Of a stretch of 64,000 nt of DNA, positions 55,701-64,000 are shown piece by piece. How positions within the stretch are numbered: position 1 is the first letter of the stretch; each line of letters opens with the position of its first letter. The position numbers were made by a program, and so were the translations under genes. A model generated the notes under the pieces. That model searched no databases. It saw nothing but the letters and a program-made list of their open reading frames with translations, and was not told the origin of the DNA. The stretch comes from Viola odorata (taxonomy: Eukaryota > Streptophyta > Magnoliopsida > Malpighiales > Violaceae): the NCBI GenBank assembly GCA_963691705.1, contig OY829538.1, positions 29,904,836 to 29,968,835 on the forward strand, written 5' to 3'.

Positions 55701-56047
55701 CTTTTGCGTTCCGAATTTTTTTTGTGAGCGTGTGTGTTTTTTCTTCAAGGTTAGTCTTTCGCATTGTGTCTTTGGGCTTTGGGGTTTCATTTTGAGGAGG
55801 GTCGTACCTTCGGGAGTAGCGGTCCTTTGACATCTTTTGTAATAAAAATAAAAAAAAAACTCCCCTAATTTATCCGAATAACTTACAAGCTTTGTCATTG
55901 CTGATTTTTTTCAAAAAGAACACAACTAATATATGTTGGATCAACTATCTGGATTCATCTAAAAACAAGTAGACAAAGTCTAGAAATTACATTGGGCAAA
56001 AAGTAAAACTTCGAAGTGTCTGGCGCATGCTCTTTCTTTCGAAGGCA
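55701..56047. other. Non-coding spacer between repeat array and ORF1
   Basis: No gene is seen. It includes A-rich and T-rich tracts at 55735-55860. Confidence 0.55.
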
Positions 56048-56509
56048 TCAACCTTGAAAGTACGGATCCACTTGCTCGTTACAAAAAAAGTTCCACGACG
56101 CGAGCTCTCCCTTTTGCATCATTACTTTAGCTTCCAAAGCTGCCACTCGTGCTCGTAATGCTCGATTTTCCTTGTCTTTCTCATTGGCGTGAGTGGTCAA
56201 AATCTTCATCACCGAATCTTTTTCCTTGATTATGGCGCTCGACGCCTCCTTCTTGCGGGTTTCGCTATCCAAGCGATCCTTGAAGTCATCGAATGCCAAC
56301 TTCTGACTTGCCCTGAGTATGCGGAGGTCATCTCTGTTGCACCTTTCTAGCCCGTGCACCTCAAGCTCTAGGTCCATCTGCTTGGTTGCAAAATTCTCTC
56401 TTTCTTGCGCCACTTGATCCCGTTCTTCCCTTGCCATCCGCAATTGTTCCAACAATTTGGCGTGCACCACATAACTGACCTCTCCCCCAATGTGAGATTC
56501 GCCTTCCAT
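56048..56509 (-). pseudogene. Tat ORF1, coiled-coil protein, cut at the duplication junction
   Basis: 153 codons beginning MEGESHIGGEV, then heptad-like charged sequence ('LLEQLRMAREERDQVAQERE', 'DSETRKKEASSAIIKEKDS', 'RALRARVAALEAKV') predicting a long coiled coil. Tat/Ogre elements often have an extra ORF before gag. The ATG lies one or two bases inside the junction with the gypsy sequence, so the true N-terminus may be lost. Function is unknown. Confidence 0.6.
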
Positions 56510-56510
56510 G

Positions 56511-58705
56511 GAGGGAGAGGTGGGATTAAGAACTTGCGCCCCTCATGCTAAAGCTTGTAGGTGTTCTTATACCCATCATGTATGGCCCTTCGGTCGTATT
56601 GCCAAGGGAGCCCCAAGAGCAAGTGGCTAGCGTGCATGGGGGGGCCATATCACACAAGCGCTTGTCCGCATATCCCCCTATGTTGAGGGACACGAGCACT
56701 TATTTTTGCACTTTTACCGTACTCCCATCATTGAACCAATTCAACATATACGGATGTGGGTGCCTAGTGGTCGTAAGTCCTAGAGAGTGCACTAAGAGTG
56801 CACTTGCTACATCCGCATAACTCCCATTGTCAATGATAATGGACATAACCATCCCATTGGCCATTCCTCTAGTGTGGAACAAATATTCCCTTTGGGCAAT
56901 AGAGGCGTCATCCTCCCTCCCTTTTATACTCAAGCTCCTCCTTACTACTAGGCATTTGGGCACCTCAACGTGATCATACTCGTCACTATCCTCACTCACG
57001 GACTCTTCATCCCCCCAACATTCCTTAGTCCGAACCTCTTCTTCCTCCTCATCTTCGCTCACCAACTCTCCACTTTCTCGCATCACCATTGCTCTTCTAT
57101 TGGGGTATTCGGCCCGCATGTGCCCCTTTCCTCCACACTTGAAATAAGCTATGTCTCTAGTGGGAGTCCTCACGGGTGGGTTGGTTGGGGTGGTGTTTGG
57201 TATCGGCTTTGGTGGAAAGGTGTTTGGTTGGGTAATTGGCTTGGGTGGAAAGGTGCGGTTGGTGTTTGGTGTCGTGATGGGGGTCTTGCTAGGATTTTGC
57301 CAAGGCCGCTTGATGGTGGAAGAAGGAGTAGAGGATTGAGTAGACAAGTGAGTTGAAGTTTTCGGTTTATGACTTACTTGTCTATCAATTTTCAACGCCA
57401 AGTGGAACATCTCGTCCAACGTCTCATAAGTTTGGAAGTCAAGCGGGTCCGCAATCTCCTTGTGAAGCCCTCCCAAGAACAGGGCTATGGTGGCTTCCAC
57501 CCCTTCGCGGATACCCGCCCTCATGAGGCAAGTCAACAACTCATGGTAGTACTCGCTAACACTTTTAGACCCTTGGTGTAGGCGTTGAAGGTGTCGGTGT
57601 AAGTCTCTTGTGTAGTAGGGTGGCACAAACCGACGCCTCATTTCAAATATCAACTCCCCCCAATCGGCTATGGGTGCTCTCCCCTCAAGTCTCCTATTGG
57701 CCACTATGCGATCCCACCAATGAATGGCAAATCCCGTGAACTCAACCACGACCAACTTGACTTTCTTCTCTTCGGAGTAGTTGTAGCACGCGAAAACCCT
57801 CTCCATCTTGTTTTCCCAATCAAGGTGCCCTTCGAGGCGGAATGTAGTCATTGACTTGGTGGAGAGGTATGTTGGGATGGGTATTTCGTGGGGGGTTGTG
57901 TGGTGTTTAGGTAGTGTCTAGGCTCTTGTGGTGTTGCGGTGTAGTGGTTGTATTGGGGTGGTGCCGAGTGGTGGAGTGGTGGTCTAGGGCAAGGAGATGT
58001 GTGTCGCAAGGGTGGATCTTTCGGCAACCCTTCCTCTTCACTCGGGTAGTTCTCTTCGGCCTCTCCTTCCTCGTGTGCGGTGTGAGAAGGAAACCCATAG
58101 TAGTCCACATCGGTCGGATTTTTAGGTCGAGTCCTTTAATGGTATTGGATGAAGGGTTGTTTGTGGGGTTCTCGGTGGCTTGGATGTGGTAGGGTGGCCG
58201 GCCTTGGATTGAGGGCTGCGAGGGCATCCAATATGGCCCGGTTGGTTTGCTCTTGGTGTGCCCATTGTTCGGCCATTTGGGCAGTGAAGCTAGCCACAGT
58301 CGGGCTAGGTGCGGCTTCCTCCTCGAGCTCCCTTTCCTCAAATCTTCCCACATGAACCGACTCGTTGGAGTCCCCACCGGATGGAATGTGACTAGGTAAC
58401 ATGATCAAAAGTACCTACAAAATGAACAAACGCAAGTGTATATATAAAAGGTTAGTACCCTCCCTCTCGTGTTTTTCTCTTGTGTTTTTCTCTTCTCTCT
58501 AATGTTCTCCCCACCTCACTTTTCACTCTATTTTACTTTCAAGCCTCGCCCCTTAGTCCAACTTGACTCTACGAAATCAAAGGAAGGCACGGAAGACACA
58601 AGGAAAATAAGGGAAAGAAAGGAAGGCACGGAAGGCCTAGGGTTGCGCACGGAATGTGTAATGATGCTCAACAACTAGACCTAGAATAGAAGTAGTGTGA
58701 GAAAC
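56511..58705 (-). repeat. Second copy of the gypsy pro-gag-leader (copy B)
   Basis: Nearly identical to 28178-28433 joined to 35038-36965. It contains the uninterrupted empty site of the non-autonomous element (GTGCCTAGTGGTCG at about 56759-56772). It ends with GAAAC at 58701-58705, followed by a Tat LTR, exactly as in copy A. The junction with Tat ORF1 lies in GGAGGGAGAGGTGGG, shared by both sides. Confidence 0.92.
56700..58408 (-). pseudogene. gypsy gag-protease region, copy B
   Basis: Gag start at 58408 with the same opening residues as copy A. The capsid frame from 57851 to 56700 is longer than in copy A because this copy lacks the single-base shift near the knuckle. Knuckle 'YFKCGGKGHMRAEYPNR' and protease 'IIIDNGSYADVASALLV' are in one frame. 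It shares the two older frame breaks between 58136 and 57850 with copy A. A 12-bp extra segment near 57970 (CACTCCACCACT-like) distinguishes it. Confidence 0.9.
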
Positions 58706-61700
58706 TGCCGCACCCCCTTTTTCGTTGAAAATGAGTTTAAGGTTTGGGACGGATGCTAAGCATAAATGGATGCTTCGCATAATACAATGAAGTCGCCACC
58801 CTAATTTTCTAAGGTTTAGGGAACCTAAGCGTCATGGCATAAAAAAGTAAAAAAACTAAGGCACAGTGGTCTAAACCAAAGAACGATGGTTCGAGGTCGT
58901 ATTATGGACTTGGGAAGGTGTTAGGCACCCAAGTCACATCCTTAAAAGGTTACCGGTAAAAAGGTGTTTGAAAACAGTTTTGATATACAAAGATTTGTTT
59001 AAAGATCGAAGCATGTCAACCTCTTCTTCCCACGAACTCAAGTCACTTTCCAATCATTTACATAGGCCAATGATTGAATCATGTCAACAGAGTTCGCTTA
59101 CCGAATTGGGACACTTTCCGATCATTTAAACATTTTTGACGTGATTTGGCCCTCAAAGGTGACGTTACATCTTAGCATTTTTCGTAGGGACATGTTATTT
59201 CCGTTTGGGTCAGAGGGATGGGGTTACCATTTTTTCTCTATGCTAGAGCGGACGTTCCCCCCTTTTCATCGAGCCATGCATGACTTAGTTACTACGTGAT
59301 CTATCATGGTTGAAACTAGCAAAGTACATTTTTATGAATGCACATAGGTTGGTATGGCCTTTGGAGCCATCATGCGTATCACTTAACAAGAAAACAATTA
59401 ATCTCATGGTAATTAAATGCGAGTGACGTAAACATGTAGGCATGTGGGTTGATTTTAATTGCTAACAATTCTATATGTCATGTATACGATTTGGTGGTTC
59501 TAGCGTTTCCTAAGTGGTCATGTATATGATAAGGTTAAGGCTTTGGACCTTCGTGTGAACATACAAGGAAATGTTTAAGGTAATCTTACTTTTTGGACGA
59601 ACCCCGATCGACGACAATTGACATAAATATTTTAGGTATACAAACATGCACGATTTAACTACTTAGCTAATTATTACAAACCACAATCCAAAATAATAAC
59701 TATTTATCTAATTATTACAAATTGGAGGTCGGAATAACTATCTAACTAATTATTACAACAAGTGAAATACTAATTATTACAACAAGTGAAAATGGGTAAT
59801 TAATTATTACAACAAGTTTAGCAATTAATTATTACCTCATTTATGCAATTAAAAGTAATTGATGATTAATTATCGCAACGAATACATGGAAATGAAGACC
59901 TATAATTTCTAATGGGTCGGGCTAGGCCCATACTTGGATTCCTAATTTTGGTAAACATGCATGCAAATAACATTTACGGAAATCATTTAAATTAAATAAA
60001 AGAACGGTAAAACGTACTTTTGTGCGAGGATTTAAAGTTTTTTTACCTACAAAGCGAGAGTGTTAGCAAAGGTTTGAAAATAAATAAATAATAAAGAGCG
60101 CATGCAATATTCATTTATTTTGACGAATAAATGTTTAAATAAACACGAAGAACAAAATAAGCAATTTATTTCATGCCAAACAAATAAATAATTAGACATA
60201 AGAAATAAGTAAACAATTAATTAGACATGGCAAGCAAGTAATCAATTAGTTCATTTATTTCATACGAGCAATCTTAAACATGGCATAATTAATATTCGAT
60301 TTATTTATAACATGCAAGCATATTAATTATTTCACAATAATTTAAACATGGCATAAACACATTATTATCATACGAACATACGAATATTTCATATGACTCA
60401 AGCAATGCGTAAAAAAAACATACAAATAATCCATACGATTTAAATATATCATTTAACATACGAACATGTTAATGTCATTAAACATAAAAAATAAAAAGCA
60501 TACGAACGTTTTACGCAATTTAACATATTATAAGAGCATACGAACATTTTAATTAATTTGAACATATTATAAAATCATACGAACATTTTACACTTTTTAC
60601 AAAAAAAATGAGTAGGTCCCACATTCGAATTTTGGACATTAAAAAAATGGGCTTGACCTAAGCCAAGCCCAAGTTTTAATTTACATACAGGGGCTAGGCA
60701 TTAAAGGAAAGGAAATGGGAACGGATGGGCTTGGCTTCATCTGTGGCAATTAATTAAAAGGAAAAGGAAGGGACGGGCTTGGCCCGTCACCTTTCCTTGA
60801 AGAACAGCAGCCATGCTGCACTGTTCTTCTTCTCCATTATCAGCCATCATGGCCGGCCACCATGAGGTTACAACATGCTTAAAATCAACCCGACCTGACT
60901 CAAACAAATCAAGTAACATAGCAGCAAATTAATTCCACGAAAACAGCAAGCATGAGGGACAAGAACAGTGGCCAATTTTCCATGGAATAATGAGCCATTT
61001 AACATGCATTTTTGTGATTAATTAGCTAGAGCAAGCAAGCAATTAAATTGAGGCAAGGGAGATGTAATTAGCATATAAACTAAGCATGTGAGTCAAGTTT
61101 AAGCCATTAAATCATGCATTATATACAAAAACAAAAATTAAAGAGAGTTTAGAGGGAGAGGGAGCTTACTGTCGAGGAGAGCCTTTTTTGCCAAGAAGGA
61201 TGAGCAAGAGATGGAGATTAAGAGGAGCTTTTGGTGCCCTTTCCTTGTTGATAATTGCTTGCTATTTATAGAGGGAAGTGGAGTCGGTTTGGAGGCAAAG
61301 GCTTGGCTACAAATGGTCTGGAAAGGTGGAAAGGTGAGCAGTGGCCGGAGTGGAGGCCAAGTTTGGGTTTGTGTGGCCTTGGATCACTGATGGGAGGTTT
61401 TGTGATGATCACAGTAGAGTCTGCGAGCTAGCTGGGAAGAAAGGAGAGTCAATTTGGATATTTCATGCATTAATTTTCATTAATGCATGAAATTGGACAC
61501 GAACGGGATATTTTCGTACGAGCGAAATCGTACAAAAGCGAAAATAAATTCGAGCCGAGGAACCCACGACGTGTAGAAAAATAAGACAAGAAAACTAGTG
61601 TATAGTAAATAAACGAGAAGTTTGAGTTAACGTATTTATTTTCTCTTTCGGAAACGTCAAAACGTTTGAACGCAAAATAAATGTTCTTACGACAAAAATT

Positions 61701-62161
61701 GAACGAAACTGAATGAGGTGGCGTGAAAGAGAAAAATAGTACACAATTATCAATTAAAGAAGTTACGCGTTCGAGCGACGGTCCGAGAAAACTTACTCGG
61801 GACCGAGAAAAGTTCGCGTGAAGACAGTCGAAAAATACGAAAAATTAAAAAGACACGAAACGACACGGAATATTAAACAAACTAGCCTAGGACCAAAAAT
61901 CAACACAAATTTGACCTAGACGAGCAATTAAATGTGGTGAATGTAAAAATACGAAAATGTGTTGACGAAAACCGAAAAATACGTTTTTAGTCGAAAATAC
62001 GAGAAAAATACGAAAAATTCAAAAGACGTGAAACGGCGTGAAATATTAAAACAAATAGTCCATGATCAAAAATCGATTGAAATTTGACGTAAATAGACTT
62101 TTAATGCGACATGCAATAAAACGAAAAAATTATGACGTAAATCAAAATTCGGGTAGCAACA
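58706..62161 (-). repeat. Tat LTR flanked by target copies (solo-LTR configuration)
   Basis: 3456 bp, same ends as 36966-40407, with GAAAC on both sides (58701-58705 and 62162-62166). On the right it continues directly into the gypsy leader, with no polypurine tract or Tat internal sequence. A TATAAATA box lies at 61263-61270 on the minus strand. It looks like a solo LTR, but together with copy A it also defines the right end of the original Tat insertion. Confidence 0.9.
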
Positions 62162-62166
62162 GAAAC

Positions 62167-62646
62167 AAGAAGGAAAACCAAGGACACAAAGGAAAGCTAG
62201 CACAAAGACTCAAGAGACGAAATGAAAAAGAAGAAAGAAAAGAGAAAGATGGATTGTCATATGCTCAAACGCAAACCTCACAATAGCTTTCGGTCTTGCT
62301 CATTCACTTAAGTCCCTTGCTTTGACTCACTTGTATTTTTATTTTTTTTAATTCTTTTCTTTTTTTTTACTTTTTTTTTGAATTCTTTTTTTTTTTTTAA
62401 TTCTATTTTTTTTGTGAGTGCAAGAGAGCTCCAAGATGTAATAAAAGAGAAATGATCCAAGCATAAACAAAATTTAATCAAGCAAAGGTGTTTTAAACGG
62501 ATCAATCACGAAGAAAACTCAAGAACACCAAAAATACCCAAATGACCTGAAATGATGAGAATGACAATGGTGTGATTTTAGACCGTAGGAATACCTTGAA
62601 AATGAAGGAAATCCAACCTAGCGACAGCTGGGGCTCCACTACCACA
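62167..62646 (-). other. gypsy 5' leader and primer site
   Basis: This is the remaining leader of the outer gypsy element. It contains T-runs at 62335-62410 and, next to the LTR, the minus-strand TGGTAGTGGAGCCCC (62644-62630), two bases from the LTR, matching the primer-site position. No gene. Confidence 0.7.
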
Positions 62647-63525
62647 TGATAAGGCCCAAGCGCCTTAGAAGGCCTTGGCGTCGTTTTGATGGAGCCAGAT
62701 CTAGTCTCGCACACGGTTGGCGTTGGCTTTGACCTCGGGATGCAAGATCAGACAATGAGTTATGGAGATGAAGATGCAGTGGAATATTTAGATGGAAAAT
62801 GGAACAGATTTGATGGATAAACAAAGGTGTATTGAACTTAGAAGTTTTGATGAAACCCTCATCAACGAAGGATGATCAACTCGGCTACCTTGAAAAAGAG
62901 AAGGAAAGGATTTAAGATCCCTAGAGCTAGACTAAGCGGCTTAAGGCTTAAGATGAAAATCTCAAAATCAAAAGCAACTATAAAAGAGGCTATGTCCTTC
63001 AATTTATAGTGCAAGTTATTACAAGGGAAAAAGACCCCAAACACCCTTGGACAAGGGGGCTTCATTCTTGGAAGATGCGGGCTTTAAGATGGCTAGGCCC
63101 CGATGGATCGGCCGTACTGGCCAAAGGTCGAGGGCGCGAGCGTGTGGCTGGGCGCGAGCACGGGCGTGTGACAGGGCTCGGGCACGGGTATGCCACTGGG
63201 CGCGGGTACTGGCGTGCGGCTGGGCGCGGGCACGGGAGTGCTGTAGGGCTCTGGTGCGGGCTTGCGATGGGGCTCGGGCGCAGGCGCGGGCGTGCGGCAG
63301 GACGTGGGCACGGGAGTGCGATGGGGTGCGGGCGCGGGAGTGTGACGGGGCTCGGGCACGGGCTCGAGCGTGTGGATGCGAGTTGAGTCGTTGGAGTGGA
63401 CGCATGTGCTCCAATGGGCCGTTGTCTCCGTGAACGCCTCTTTGGTCCTAAGCTCCTTGATGAGCATGGTGATCATCTCCTTGCTCCTAGTGGCATATCT
63501 ATGTGCGGCTTTTGGTCTCATATCA
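62647..63525 (-). repeat. 5' LTR of the outer gypsy element
   Basis: 879 bp, TGATAAGG...ATATCA, followed by the target copy ATTCC. It is shorter than the left LTR by a missing 72-bp block and by a different minisatellite (63120-63370). Confidence 0.9.
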
Positions 63526-63530
63526 ATTCC

Positions 63531-64000
63531 CCACCTGCCAAATGCATCCTTTTACAAGTGCGTCGTGTCCAGCAAAAAAGCTCCTCCAAATATAACTGGG
63601 ACGAGAGTCCAATTGGGCATCAAAGAAGCTTCCCGATAGAAAATATCTGGCCTTCAACACCCTAACCAGGAGAGAATTAGGGTGCTGAATCATTCACCAT
63701 CCTTGCTTGGCCAGGAGCGCAAGGTTGAATTCCCTTAACTTGCAGAACCCCAAGTCGCCCTCCGTCTTTGCTTTGTAGATCTTGTTCCACGAAACCCAGC
63801 TGACCTTATAATGATCAGCATTCCCCCCTTATTAGTATTGTCTCATGGCACTCTCCATCTCATCACAGACACCTCGGGGGATCTCAAAACAACTTATAAG
63901 ATAGGTTGGAATAGATTGCGCAATAGCCTTAATCAGCACCTCCTTCCCTACTTGGGACAAAGTTTTCTCTTTCCACCCATTAAGGCATTTACAAAGTCGC
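63531..64000 (-). pseudogene. LINE reverse transcriptase C-terminal region
   Basis: The minus strand reads 'LNGWKEKTLSQVGKEVLIKA', 'AQSIPTYLISCFEIPRGVCD', 'GDLGFCKLREFNLALLAKQG', 'RPSYIWRSFFAGHDALVKG' and 'CIWQVGN', the plant LINE ORF2 block following RT. It continues in frame with 24095 downwards once the LTR-element nest and one ATTCC copy are set aside. Stops at about 63835 and 63690 show that it is dead. The LINE extends beyond the window. Confidence 0.88.

Larger units (their letters stand above)
36966..56510 (-). mobile_element. Tat/Ogre-like Ty3/gypsy retrotransposon (5' end lost)
   Basis: A minus-strand element inserted in the leader of the outer gypsy element. Its 3' LTR (36966-40407, TGCCGCAC...GCAACA) is preceded by target copy GAAAC and followed by a polypurine tract. 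Pol (46.2-49.7 kb), protease, gag (to 53.5 kb), a repeat-rich leader and a coiled-coil ORF1 (56.05-56.51 kb) follow. At 56510-56512 the element is cut and joined to a second copy of the gypsy pro region. Its original 5' LTR is represented by the solo LTR at 58706-62161, which carries the right-hand GAAAC. Large LTRs, dual RNase H and a probable intron place it in the Tat lineage. Confidence 0.88.
24096..63525 (-). mobile_element. Ty3/gypsy retrotransposon expanded by nested insertions
   Basis: The outer element of the nest. Both LTRs begin TGATAAGGCCCAAGC and end ...TATCA on the plus strand (24096-25104 and 62647-63525), flanked by perfect target copies ATTCC (24091-24095 and 63526-63530). 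It is read on the minus strand. The 5' LTR is on the right with a primer-site-like TGGTAGTGGAGCCCC at 62644-62630. Gag-pro lies at 58408-56511 and again at 36676-28190 (interrupted), pol at 28078-25157, and a polypurine tract abuts the left LTR. The length of 39.4 kb is due to the nested elements and a duplication. Coding regions are broken. Confidence 0.9.

Noticed and set aside
53946..55898. Several 70-145 codon frames on both strands
   Set aside because: They repeat with the 180-bp array and change frame between units, so they are repeat artefacts.

Overview
The window is nuclear DNA of a flowering plant, most likely a eudicot. The evidence is a 22-exon host gene with short GT-AG introns, plant-type Ty1/copia, Ty3/gypsy, Tat/Ogre-like and LINE retroelements, Stowaway, hAT and Mutator-like DNA elements, and transposon-carried fragments of plant genes (SIZ1, SIN3-like, ZIP transporter, F-box/SNF2-RING). 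I see no tRNA, rRNA or CRISPR, and the species cannot be fixed from the sequence.

Left part (1-10,470): the 3' end of a plus-strand Tat-type LTR (1-1205) is followed by a decayed minus-strand copia element (about 1.65-6.0 kb). Its gag is split by a 974-bp hAT element carrying gene fragments. Two long-inverted-repeat, Mutator-like elements follow (6437-7709 with a perfect 10-bp target duplication, and 8166-10103).

Host gene (10,475-18,093, minus): one apparently intact gene of 22 exons, 1204 codons plus stop, with a TATA box and a polyadenylation signal. It belongs to a conserved plant family whose function I cannot name. It is the only host gene in the window that looks functional.

Transition (18,355-22,781): a 3.6-kb Harbinger-like candidate element carries a SIN3-like fragment and a three-exon SIZ1 fragment on the same strand. 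Two Stowaway-type remnants and AT-rich DNA follow.

Right part (22,782-64,000): a Russian-doll nest. A minus-strand LINE is split by a Ty3/gypsy element (24,096-63,525; target duplication ATTCC). Inside it lie (a) a 6.6-kb non-autonomous LTR element (28,434-35,037; target duplication CCTAG) that lacks reverse transcriptase and integrase but has a 671-codon open frame, and that is itself split by a solo LTR; and (b) a Tat/Ogre-like element (LTR 36,966-40,407; gag-pol 46.2-53.5 kb; ORF1 near 56 kb; target duplication GAAAC). The Tat element has a likely intron between protease and reverse transcriptase, an archaeal-like second RNase H, three internal tandem-repeat arrays, and a 2-kb Stowaway-type insertion carrying a ZIP transporter fragment. 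The gypsy pro-gag region plus the Tat LTR occurs twice (28.18-40.41 kb and 56.51-62.16 kb). This fits a tandem duplication followed by LTR-LTR recombination to a solo LTR. All retroelement coding regions carry stops, frameshifts or lost catalytic residues. They work as a record of insertion order rather than as a gene system.
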